Assembly (NCBI RefSeq): GCF_002866925.1
Contig: NZ_PKUQ01000001.1
Location: forward strand, 558,001 to 622,000
Length of the DNA: 64,000 nt
From: Cohaesibacter celericrescens
GTDB lineage: Bacteria > Pseudomonadota > Alphaproteobacteria > Rhizobiales > Cohaesibacteraceae
Direction of reading: 5' to 3'
Shown here: one piece after another, positions 19,163 through 26,407 of the stretch
Layout of the letters: every line of letters starts with the position of its first letter
Position numbering within the stretch: position 1 is the stretch's first letter
Made by a program: the position numbers and the translations under genes
The notes under the pieces: generated by a model
What the model was told of the DNA's origin: nothing
The model's database searches: none
Seen by the model: the letters and a program-made list of their open reading frames with translations, nothing else

Positions 19163-19684
19163 TTACCAGTAATGAGCAGCATCTGCACCCTCCGCGATCT
19201 CTTTCAGCCTTGCTCTTGTTGCAATGGAGATTCCATCTGGCAATTCATCCAGATCAAAGAAACCAGATTCGATAATTTCTCCATCCAAAGACCTCCCATC
19301 CAGTCGCTCCCCCGTAGCACTATCCCAACGCCAGTCTTTCACCACATAACAAGCGATATAGTCAGGCAATGCGCGCTTATCATTCAAGTAGATACCCAAA
19401 AGCTGTGGCTCAGAAAGGCTGATTATACGGGCTTCTTCACATAGCTCCCGCTTCGCAGCCTCAACAAGCAGTTCTCCACGGTCGACACCACCGCCGGGGA
19501 AATACCACCCATCCAAGTAGCTATGCCTGACCAAAAAAACAGCACCGTCTGCCCCAAAAACAACCACCCTCACACCGAGCGAAACACCCTGCGTACCAGA
19601 GCGTACTATCAGCATCAGACTTATCAACCACCTTGGCGCAGAAATTGGAACTCCGAGCCTAGATAAAATACTGATTAGTCTCAT
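19163..19684 (-). CDS. NUDIX hydrolase
   Basis: A 173-residue protein with a NUDIX box GGGVDRGELLVEAAKRELCEEARI, preceded by GWYFPGG. The N-terminus has a hydrophobic stretch (WLISLMLIVRSGT) that is typical of a group of NUDIX proteins with a short membrane-associated segment. The substrate is unknown. It has no close neighbour on its strand. Confidence 0.85.
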   Translation of the reverse strand: MRLISILSRLGVPISAPRWLISLMLIVRSGTQGVSLGVRVVVFGADGAVFLVRHSYLDGWYFPGGGVDRGELLVEAAKRELCEEARIISLSEPQLLGIYLNDKRALPDYIACYVVKDWRWDSATGERLDGRSLDGEIIESGFFDLDELPDGISIATRARLKEIAEGADAAHYW

Positions 19685-19833
19685 CTTTTAAGACCACGTA
19701 AAAAAGCATACCTGCCATGCAAAATCATAACTATTTTCCTATTGGTTTATTAGCAATATGAGCGCAAATTCAACTCAATTGCTGAAAATTTCAGCACCAC
19801 CTGATTAAAAATTCATCAGATCGGAGAACGGCC

Positions 19834-19944
19834 ATGATGAAATTCTTTAAAAGATCCAAAAAGACAGTGCGCTACCAGTGGGTTCCTGCAGTCAATATGG
19901 CTGACCGCGCAGTTGTCAATACTTTGATCAACCCATTGGGTTAA
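19834..19944 (+). CDS. 36-residue basic small protein, family not recognised
   Basis: A short open frame, ATG 19834 to TAA 19942-19944, with GGAG eight bases before the start and a strong intrinsic terminator 52 bases after the stop. The product begins MMKFFKRSKKTVRYQW, continues VPAVNMADRAVVN and ends LINPLG: a very basic first half and a neutral second half. A gene-sized transcription unit with ribosome site and terminator supports a real small protein, but the frame could also be part of a non-coding RNA. No homologue known to me. Confidence 0.55.
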   Translation: MMKFFKRSKKTVRYQWVPAVNMADRAVVNTLINPLG

Positions 19945-19996
19945 TCGCTTCTTGCGATTGGTTATGCCCCCCCAAAAACGATCAAAATATTCTTTT

Positions 19997-20039
19997 AAAA
20001 GCAGCAACAGCGACATGCGCTATTGCTGCTTTTATTTTG
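19997..20039 (+). terminator. Strong intrinsic terminator after the 36-residue gene
   Basis: AAAAGCAGCAA (19997-20007) pairs with TTGCTGCTTTT (20023-20033), with a further inner stem AGCG/CGCT, and is followed by TATTTTG. It cannot belong to the metallophosphoesterase, which starts downstream. Confidence 0.85.
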
Positions 20040-20116
20040 TCTCAAAACCACTCAAACCTAGACGAATCCGATAAAAACGATTAATCGCTAGGTCAATTCA
20101 AAGAAAAGAGTTGGCT

Positions 20117-21022
20117 ATGTTTCGTCTTGCACATATTTCCGATCCTCATTTGGGGCCCCTACCAAATCCGACCCTGACGCAGCTGGCCACCAAACGGATC
20201 TTTGGCTATGTAAACTGGCGGCGCAACCGCAAGGGTATATTGACCAGCAGTACGCTCGATGACTTGATTGAGGATCTAAACACCCAAGCCCCCGACCACT
20301 TAGCGGTGACAGGTGATCTGGTCAATTTGGCGCTCCCTTTGGAAATCACCAATGCCAAACGATGGCTCGATAGCCTTGGGGACCCTCAAAACGTATCCGC
20401 TATTCCCGGCAATCATGATGCTTATGTGCCGCGTTCCCGCCTCCGGGCTGAAAAATCATGGCGCCCCTTCATGTCCAGCGACGACAAGGCCAGCCAAACA
20501 GCCTCTTTTCCCTATCTACGCATTCGAAACAACATCGCGCTGATTGGTGTCAATTCCGCCCAAGCCACACTGCCCCTCATGGCAACGGGCTACTTTAAAA
20601 AAGCACAGGCAAAGGCTTTGTCCGATATACTGGACACATGCGCCGACAGAAAGTTGTTTCGCGTGGTGATGATTCATCACCCACCGTGCCGCAACGCCAC
20701 CCATTGGCACAAACGTCTGATCGGTGCATCGCGTTTCCGGAAAGTCATCAAGAACCACGGCGCCGAACTGGTCCTGCATGGCCACACTCACAAAGCCACA
20801 AAGATGGCAATTCCCGGCCCAAATTGTCAGGTGCCGGTTGTCTGTGTACCGAGCGCCTCCCAAGGACTGGGAGGCAAAAACCCCGCTGCGCGTTTCAATA
20901 TGTTTGAGATTGAAGGATCACAGGGCAATTGGCACTGCGAATTGATCGAACGAGGCTATTCCCAAACCACATCAGGGATCACAGAGATCAATCGCCAGAC
21001 GCTCAATATTCCAAACGCCTAA
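20117..21022 (+). CDS. Metallophosphoesterase
   Basis: Calcineurin-like two-metal phosphoesterase of 301 residues. All five blocks are visible: HISDPHLG at the N-terminus, VTGDLVN, PGNHDAY, MIHHPP and LHGHTH. The family includes cyclic-nucleotide and phospholipid enzymes, so the substrate is open. The ATG at 20117 is preferred over a TTG two codons upstream because it gives the family start MFRLAHISD. Confidence 0.9.
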   Translation: MFRLAHISDPHLGPLPNPTLTQLATKRIFGYVNWRRNRKGILTSSTLDDLIEDLNTQAPDHLAVTGDLVNLALPLEITNAKRWLDSLGDPQNVSAIPGNHDAYVPRSRLRAEKSWRPFMSSDDKASQTASFPYLRIRNNIALIGVNSAQATLPLMATGYFKKAQAKALSDILDTCADRKLFRVVMIHHPPCRNATHWHKRLIGASRFRKVIKNHGAELVLHGHTHKATKMAIPGPNCQVPVVCVPSASQGLGGKNPAARFNMFEIEGSQGNWHCELIERGYSQTTSGITEINRQTLNIPNA

Positions 21023-21070
21023 CCGGCGAAACCCCGAACGAAAAGCTTGATGCACGCATCTGAATAACAC

Positions 21071-21655
21071 TCAGAATTTGGTCGGCAAGAACCAGGCATA
21101 AAGCACAAGGCCGATCGCACCAGCGATGATCCCGAAAAAGAACCACCACACTCCGCTCATGCCACCGCGCTGCTGATTTCTATCGCGCTTGGCCTGCCCT
21201 GCGGCCTCCACATTAATTGCTTTATCGCCCATTTTGGCGAGCAAATAGTCAGACTCAATCGCTTTTTCACGTTCAATGATCCGTTCCGCTAAATAATGCG
21301 TAACGGAATCAGCCACGTCATCAACATCCTGACTCTCGATCAGCACCGTGCGGCCCAATCGCGTGTCCTTCAAGAAGCGATAGCTCCGCTTGTCACGCGC
21401 CATCTCGACAAAACTGGTAATGTCGACCCAGAAACGAGGCTTGCGCCCCGGAACGATCTGAAACGTCAGCATTTCCATGTCATCAGGCAATTCTTTGGCA
21501 ACATCTTCCAACGCTTCGCCCAGAAGCTCCAACCGCGCGCGCTCTGTATCACCGAGTTCAACAATAACGCTACTCTGTTCAACATCGGCGATGCGAACCT
21601 CACGAATGGCGCGACCGAGGCTTCGTACGGGCTCAGTTTTTTTCTGCTCATCCAT
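21071..21655 (-). CDS. Hypothetical protein with C-terminal membrane anchor
   Basis: A 194-residue protein of a type found in Hyphomicrobiales whose function I do not know. The N-terminal 150 residues are hydrophilic, including FWVDITSFVEMARDKRSYRFLKDTRLGRTVL; a basic linker (GQAKRDRNQQRGG) follows, then one C-terminal span (WWFFFGIIAGAIGLVLYAWF). The order suggests a tail-anchored protein facing the cytoplasm. The ATG at 21655 is chosen over one 7 codons upstream because the sequence MDEQKKTEPVRSLGR looks like a natural start; neither has a strong ribosome site. Confidence 0.75.
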   Translation of the reverse strand: MDEQKKTEPVRSLGRAIREVRIADVEQSSVIVELGDTERARLELLGEALEDVAKELPDDMEMLTFQIVPGRKPRFWVDITSFVEMARDKRSYRFLKDTRLGRTVLIESQDVDDVADSVTHYLAERIIEREKAIESDYLLAKMGDKAINVEAAGQAKRDRNQQRGGMSGVWWFFFGIIAGAIGLVLYAWFLPTKF

Positions 21656-21943
21656 GAGTGAATACCATTCTGTCAATCCAGAGTTATCTTAATCCATCAT
21701 GGATAAAGATAGCTCATCGTCCCTGTTACAATCGCTCCACCCCGAATAGCAGTTCGGCAATTGAATGAACAATCAGAAAGAGCGATATCCATTATAGGCG
21801 CTTGCAATTGGTTAATCAATTGACAAGGAAGCCGTCAGGATAACTCCTCAGAGCCACGCGAACCGACCAGTATAAACCGCACAATTCTGCGCCAAAGCGC
21901 CATAAAAGACGACACCCCGGATCGCCGCCCCGATCAGGGGATA

Positions 21944-22720
21944 TTAGCCAGCAGCTTTTATATTTTGGCGAATCAAAGCCAAAATATCTCGTCCCTTTTC
22001 AATATGCGGCATGTGCCCGACTCTATCAAAAACATGCACAGCCATCCTTGGTGGCAAGCTGTAACTATGCCGTGTTGGCAACACCCGATCCTGCGTGCCC
22101 CAAATAACCTTTATGGGGATGGGAAGCGAGCCCAACTCGGCAAGAGGCAAAATCTTTTGCACTTTGCCATCAATAATAGCTTCGGCCGTGGCCTGCAAAG
22201 CAGCAAGCGCCCCGGGCTTGGCGCGGTGAACCGCAATCTGCTCGGCCAAGGATTTGGGTACATCGAATTCCCAGCCAAAAAACTGATCCAACAGCACATG
22301 AATACTGTCGGCATCCTCTGCCCGCGCATAGTTGCGCAACAGCGACTGATTGATCTCTGGCCCAAAGCCCCCCGGTGCCAACAATGTAAGAGAGGCCACA
22401 CGGTCGGGCTGTTTCATGGCAATCAAAGATGCAACAGCGCCCCCCATGGAATGCCCCACCAAGTGAACAGCCTCAATATCAAGAGCGTTCAAATCGGCCA
22501 TAACGGCCTTGGCAGCAACCACCGCATTGCATGTTTTTGGATAATCAAGCGATCCACCATGACCGGGCAAGTCAAAAGCAATGCTCCGAATAGAGGCCGA
22601 CAAACCCACCTGCAGATTGGCCCAACCGGTCAAATCACCCGCAAAACCATGCAGAAAAACCACAGCAGGTCCACTCTCCGGTCCGATACTGACGTGATTG
22701 AGTTGGGGTTCTGACATCAT
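21944..22720 (-). CDS. Alpha/beta hydrolase
   Basis: A 259-residue hydrolase fold protein. The oxyanion region VVFLHGFAGD, the nucleophile elbow GHSMGG, the acid in VIWGTQDRVLP and the catalytic His in VGHMPHIEKG complete the triad. AGGAG precedes the ATG at 22720. It resembles the free hydrolase domain seen in acetoin-type operons, but no such operon is present. A decayed TetR regulator gene lies upstream on the same strand and may once have controlled it. Confidence 0.88.
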   Translation of the reverse strand: MMSEPQLNHVSIGPESGPAVVFLHGFAGDLTGWANLQVGLSASIRSIAFDLPGHGGSLDYPKTCNAVVAAKAVMADLNALDIEAVHLVGHSMGGAVASLIAMKQPDRVASLTLLAPGGFGPEINQSLLRNYARAEDADSIHVLLDQFFGWEFDVPKSLAEQIAVHRAKPGALAALQATAEAIIDGKVQKILPLAELGSLPIPIKVIWGTQDRVLPTRHSYSLPPRMAVHVFDRVGHMPHIEKGRDILALIRQNIKAAG

Positions 22721-22830
22721 GCACTCCTGAAATTTACGACCAAGATCTAAACAAACAAGCCCGCAATTCAACACGGCCCCATTCGGAAATCCAGTCATGC
22801 ATAAGTCTTGTACGGCCTAGCAGCCTTCCA

Positions 22831-23429
22831 TCAAGGCACGAACCCCTTAATACCGTTGAACACAAGGCTGCTATAGTGTTCAACCAATTGATCAATAGTA
22901 TAGCCGCCCATTGGGTCATACCAAACGCAAACACCTGTGAGCATAGCGATCAATGCCTTAGCCGACACGCGCATATCCTCTTTGGCCCATCGTTCCTTGT
23001 CAGCGCCATTTTCAAGAATAGTCACCAAACACGTCTCATACTGATCGCGCAATACCACAATCTATTGATAGTGTTCACCCGATAAACTGGGCAATTCAGA
23101 ATTGCCGATGAAAACCTGTTTTTTCCGTGCGGAATAATAGCTGATTTGAAACCGGGTAAAGATCCGCAAAGTCTCTTCTGGGTCTTCCACACCGCGCAAT
23201 TGCCCACTCAAAGCCCTATTCAGTTCCAGCATGATAGAAAGTTCAGCTTATATAAAAGCTCTTGTTTGGAAGCGATGTGATTATACAGAGACCCCACCTG
23301 TATTCCGACAGTACCAGCCAACTGGCGCAAGGAAACAGCCTCATAACCATTTTGGTAAATCAATTCAATCGAGGCGTCATAAATCGCGTGGAGCGTCTTC
23401 TCACCACCGGATCCTGATATGCGTGCCAT
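22831..23429 (-). pseudogene. Broken TetR-family regulator gene
   Basis: Two open pieces belong to one protein. The first (23429-23220) is a TetR DNA-binding domain: LHAIYDASIELIYQNGYEAV, SLRQLAGTVGIQVGSLYNHI, ASKQELLYKL, then a stop. In the next frame the coding sense continues from about 23240 (MLELNRALSGQLRG, ISYYSARKKQVFIGNSEL) until an in-frame TAG at 23064-23062, after which the ligand-binding domain goes on (VVLRDQYETCLVTILENG) to the stop at 22831. One frameshift plus one nonsense codon argue for decay rather than a single sequencing error. No repressor of full length would be made. Confidence 0.8.
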
Positions 23430-23660
23430 TACATTTACACCGTTAAAAGGCTTCTAAAGACATGCGACAAACAGACCGACAACAGTGCGCCTAAACCCTC
23501 CCCTTGAACAGCATTGTACAACATAGATAGATATTTTTATCAGCAGAAACCGCATCAACTGATGCGTGCTTTTCAAATCCAGACCACCGTCCACACGCGG
23601 TTGATTTGGAAGCCTTTATGCACAAGGCAACAATTTCTGTCGACTTGCACAAAACCCAAC

Positions 23661-23689
23661 TTGACAGCCACAAGCACGATGCCTATAAG
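23661..23689 (+). promoter_or_regulatory. Promoter of the tRNA-Met gene
   Basis: TTGACA at 23661-23666 and TATAAG at 23684-23689 are separated by exactly 17 bases. The first base of the mature tRNA is 39 bases downstream. The remaining sequence between the TetR pseudogene and this site (23430-23660) shows no gene. Confidence 0.75.
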
Positions 23690-23727
23690 CCACACACGTC
23701 TCGCCCGACAACGGCGTGCAATGGTAT

Positions 23728-23804
23728 GGCGGAGTAGCTCAGTTGGTTAGAGCAGCGGAATCATAATCCGCGTGTCGGGAGTTCAAGTCTCTCCTCCGCT
23801 ACCA
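23728..23804 (+). tRNA. tRNA-Met (anticodon CAT)
   Basis: A complete 77-base cloverleaf with encoded CCA end: acceptor GGCGGAG/CTCCGCT (the first pair is G-T), D arm GCTC/GAGC, anticodon stem GCGGA/TCCGC with loop ATCATAA (anticodon at 23762-23764), and T arm GGGAG/CTCTC with TTCAAGT. The sequence matches the elongator methionine tRNA of rhizobia rather than the initiator. A CAT anticodon could also belong to a lysidine-modified isoleucine tRNA, but the body favours Met. Accessory DNA begins right after it. Confidence 0.95.
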
Positions 23805-24066
23805 AAATTTCCCAATAAAATCAAAATCTTACACAAGACAGCAAGAACACTATTTTTGCGGTTTTACACTTTTCTTGGAAAAGTTTTACAAACTTCCCTG
23901 AAGTTTTGCCCAATGGCACTCCAAGCAAACCGATTTGTAGCTCATTGCGGTTCAGAATGCCTATGTTAAAATAAGCAGAGGCCTGCACGAAACAGTCTTT
24001 CGCTGCAGGTTCCACGAGCTCACACTATGCGGACCTTCCAGACCTTCGTCCAGTGCACACCAATGG

Positions 24067-24109
24067 CCGCATTTGCAACACTTCTCTTAGAGAAGTGTTG
24101 CAAATGCGG
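24067..24109. repeat. 43-bp near-perfect palindrome
   Basis: CCGCATTTGCAACACTTCTCT (21 bases, 24067-24087) is followed by one T and then its exact complement (24089-24109). It lies in the 520-base gene-free stretch 23805-24324 after tRNA-Met. There is no T-run on either side. It could be a recombination or protein-binding site, or a very stable RNA hairpin. Confidence 0.75.
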
Positions 24110-24324
24110 TGTAAATAGAAGACACAAATATCATTGAGCAAATAAGTCCACCTTTCAAAAGTCAGCCCCAGTTTCTCAGAAGCTCGTGCTTTTATGGGTA
24201 ATAGTGTCAAACTTGATCAATGCCATAGATTGTTTTTGCAATTGACAGACCATCGCACATCTCCTTAAAGTTGCATTATTCGCTTCTAATGAAAACGTGT
24301 CTTGCGACACTTGGAAGGCACAGC

Positions 24325-24570
24325 ATGGCACGTTATACAGCCGCCATATTACTATCCATGTTAAATACATTCTTCTTTATCCAAGAAGGTATTTCTATAA
24401 ATGCTGGGCAGTTTTTTGTTATAGATGGGCCCAATGGCGGTAGAGTTGAATATTTTAATATAGCGGTTTTAGCAACCGCATGTTTACTCGTCTCTTTGGC
24501 TTCCATTCTAATGGTATTTCACATTGCAAAGATAATAATAGGATTCTTGAGGAGAGAAAAAAATGGCTAA
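24325..24570 (+). CDS. Small two-span membrane protein, holin-like
   Basis: An 81-residue protein from the ATG at 24325 (GAAGG upstream). It has an N-terminal span (YTAAILLSMLNTFFFI), a short loop of about 25 residues with DGPNGGRVEYF, a longer second span (IAVLATACLLVSLASILMVF) running into IAKIIIGFL and a basic end RREKNG. Size and layout resemble phage holins. The last 8 bases overlap the start of the downstream gene, so the two are coupled. The DNA is clearly more AT-rich than the core genome. Holin function is an inference from topology and from the lysozyme-like neighbour. Confidence 0.65.
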   Translation: MARYTAAILLSMLNTFFFIQEGISINAGQFFVIDGPNGGRVEYFNIAVLATACLLVSLASILMVFHIAKIIIGFLRREKNG

Positions 24571-25942
24571 TCTCAACGGTTGGACAGAAAGATACAATTC
24601 TATTATTAGTGATACTCCAGGGACAATTAATATTGCGCCATGGTCAGGCAAAGATCCCTCCACGCCTTATTATGCAATAAGCTCAATTGGAACCAAGGCT
24701 GTCTTAGATAACAAGGCATATATTGATAAGTATTCCAATAAATTTGGTATTGATGAAAAATTACTAGAATCTATAGTTTATCTAGAAAACTCACATGGTT
24801 GGTACGACTTTGGAATGGGTTCTTCAGTTAGACCAGCAAATATAATACCAGAACTCTGGGGAAGTATTACTGGATGGATTGAGCCTTCTGAGATAATTAC
24901 ACATCCATCAGCTAACATTGCTACAGCAGCAAAGCTTTTAGCCGAAATAAAAGAAAGATTGCCGAATGCCACATTGGCAGAAATTGCAACTCTATATAAT
25001 AAACTCTCCGCAAAACAAGTAACAAAATATGGCAAACTGGTTGAAAAATACGCACAAGAAAAACCTTGGGAAAACAGTCCTCCAGAATGCTTCCTCGCAG
25101 GGACTTCCATCGCAATGGCGGATGGTACTGAGAAACCGATTGAAGAGGTCAAACCTGAAGATTGGGTGTTATCCTATGACAAGGATGGCAAGCTTCAATC
25201 TGGTCGTGTGACCCGCACTTTCATAAACACCGCAAAGCAAATTCTTGATGTGCATGGGCTGATGGTTACACCCGGCCATGTAACCTTGTGTGGTGATGGC
25301 AAGTTTGACGGCGAACACGTTCCCATTATGGACATTTTGCGCTCGGACGGTGCTCTGGTCATGAAAGACGGCACCAAAGTCCGTGCGGCAACAGGTTGCC
25401 CTCTCGGCTCGCTCGGAGATCGTTTCATCCACGCTATTATTGGTGAGAAGCAATCGGATGGAAGGGTGAAAGTGAAAGAGGTTGGGCAACTCCGCCTTGG
25501 TACTCGCTTCATTCTGGAAAATGATGAAGATCTATCGATCCTCGACATCATTCAAGAGCGCGGGGGCATGATCTCTGAGGATGGTTATATTCAGACTGAC
25601 CTTGGTAGTGCCAAAATGCCCTTCCGCTGGATCTATTCGTCCAACCTACCAAAGCCAGAAGACTATGTTCTGCAGCGCTCAGCGACGACCTTAGGCGACA
25701 TTTATCAGGCCAATGAATGGGAAGCCGTGCAACCCCAAATGCCAATGCCTGCATTTGCTGCTATGCCATCAGCATCGATCTCCGAGCAACCAGCGGTTAT
25801 CCAAGCCGCACCCTCCAATGTGCCACTCTCGATGCGCGGTCACCCGCAAGCCCAAAACCAAGGGATGAGCCGCAAGCAACGCCGGGCAGCAGACGCGCGC
25901 GCTCGAAAAGCATCAAAAAGCAAGAGTACCACCCTTCACTGA
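24563..25942 (+). CDS. Lysozyme-like domain fused to a Hint (hedgehog/intein) domain
   Basis: A 459-residue protein with no signal peptide. Residues 50-165 resemble a lytic transglycosylase/lysozyme-like fold: FGIDEKLLESIVYLENSHG with a candidate catalytic Glu at 75, then ANIATAAKLLAEIKERL and IATLYNKLSA in the place of the usual AAYNAG block. Residues 176-385 are a Hint domain: Cys176 in CFLAGTSIAMADG, EDWVLSYD, and the TPGHV block with His239. The tail (about 400-459) is rich in Pro, Met and Ala and ends in the basic stretch MSRKQRRAADARARKASK. AGGAG precedes the ATG. The N-terminal half is AT-rich, the Hint half near 50% G+C, as if two sources were joined at about residue 175. Hint domains cleave or splice proteins. 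Confidence 0.75.
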   Translation: MANLNGWTERYNSIISDTPGTINIAPWSGKDPSTPYYAISSIGTKAVLDNKAYIDKYSNKFGIDEKLLESIVYLENSHGWYDFGMGSSVRPANIIPELWGSITGWIEPSEIITHPSANIATAAKLLAEIKERLPNATLAEIATLYNKLSAKQVTKYGKLVEKYAQEKPWENSPPECFLAGTSIAMADGTEKPIEEVKPEDWVLSYDKDGKLQSGRVTRTFINTAKQILDVHGLMVTPGHVTLCGDGKFDGEHVPIMDILRSDGALVMKDGTKVRAATGCPLGSLGDRFIHAIIGEKQSDGRVKVKEVGQLRLGTRFILENDEDLSILDIIQERGGMISEDGYIQTDLGSAKMPFRWIYSSNLPKPEDYVLQRSATTLGDIYQANEWEAVQPQMPMPAFAAMPSASISEQPAVIQAAPSNVPLSMRGHPQAQNQGMSRKQRRAADARARKASKSKSTTLH

Positions 25943-26407
25943 AGGGTAAGCAACTTTACGAAATGAGGCGAGAATCTCCCGCTTTTTCTTTTGGAAGATT
26001 GATGCGAACCCCACCGTTTTTGAAACACTATTAGGTAAAGTGTTGAATGCCATATTGCGGACGTTGGGCCACACTGCAGCATTCGTCAATATGGGCTCCT
26101 TGCAGACATGCGGCAATGCGGAAAGCACCCTGCCAATTGAGGGGCCACCGCCATTGCTTACGGCCCAAAGCTGCCATGTGAGGCCGTGCTGGAGTGGGTT
26201 AGCCATTCTCCGTTTGCGGCCATTGGCGCAGCATGCAGCATAACTACTACGGGGTCTAGAAACTCTGCTTCTCGAAAACTGTATAAACCTTGATAGAGAA
26301 AAGCTTGTGGTTGCTTTTTTTGCAACAACAATCCATTGCGCCCAACGAAAGTGAGCATATAGTTGCTCCTGTATCGAAGTCTACACATGAAAAAATGAAA
26401 TTCAGAA
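25943..26407. other. Gene-free stretch before the NTPase gene
   Basis: I see no supportable gene in these 465 bases. A short hairpin ACCCTTC/GAAGGGT (25931-25947) overlaps the end of the Hint gene but has no T-run. A minus-strand open frame at 25913-26206 has no recognisable domain and no ribosome site. Confidence 0.5.

Noticed and set aside
25913..26206. 97-residue minus-strand frame between the Hint and NTPase genes
   Set aside because: No ribosome site, no domain, and it overlaps the end of the Hint gene.
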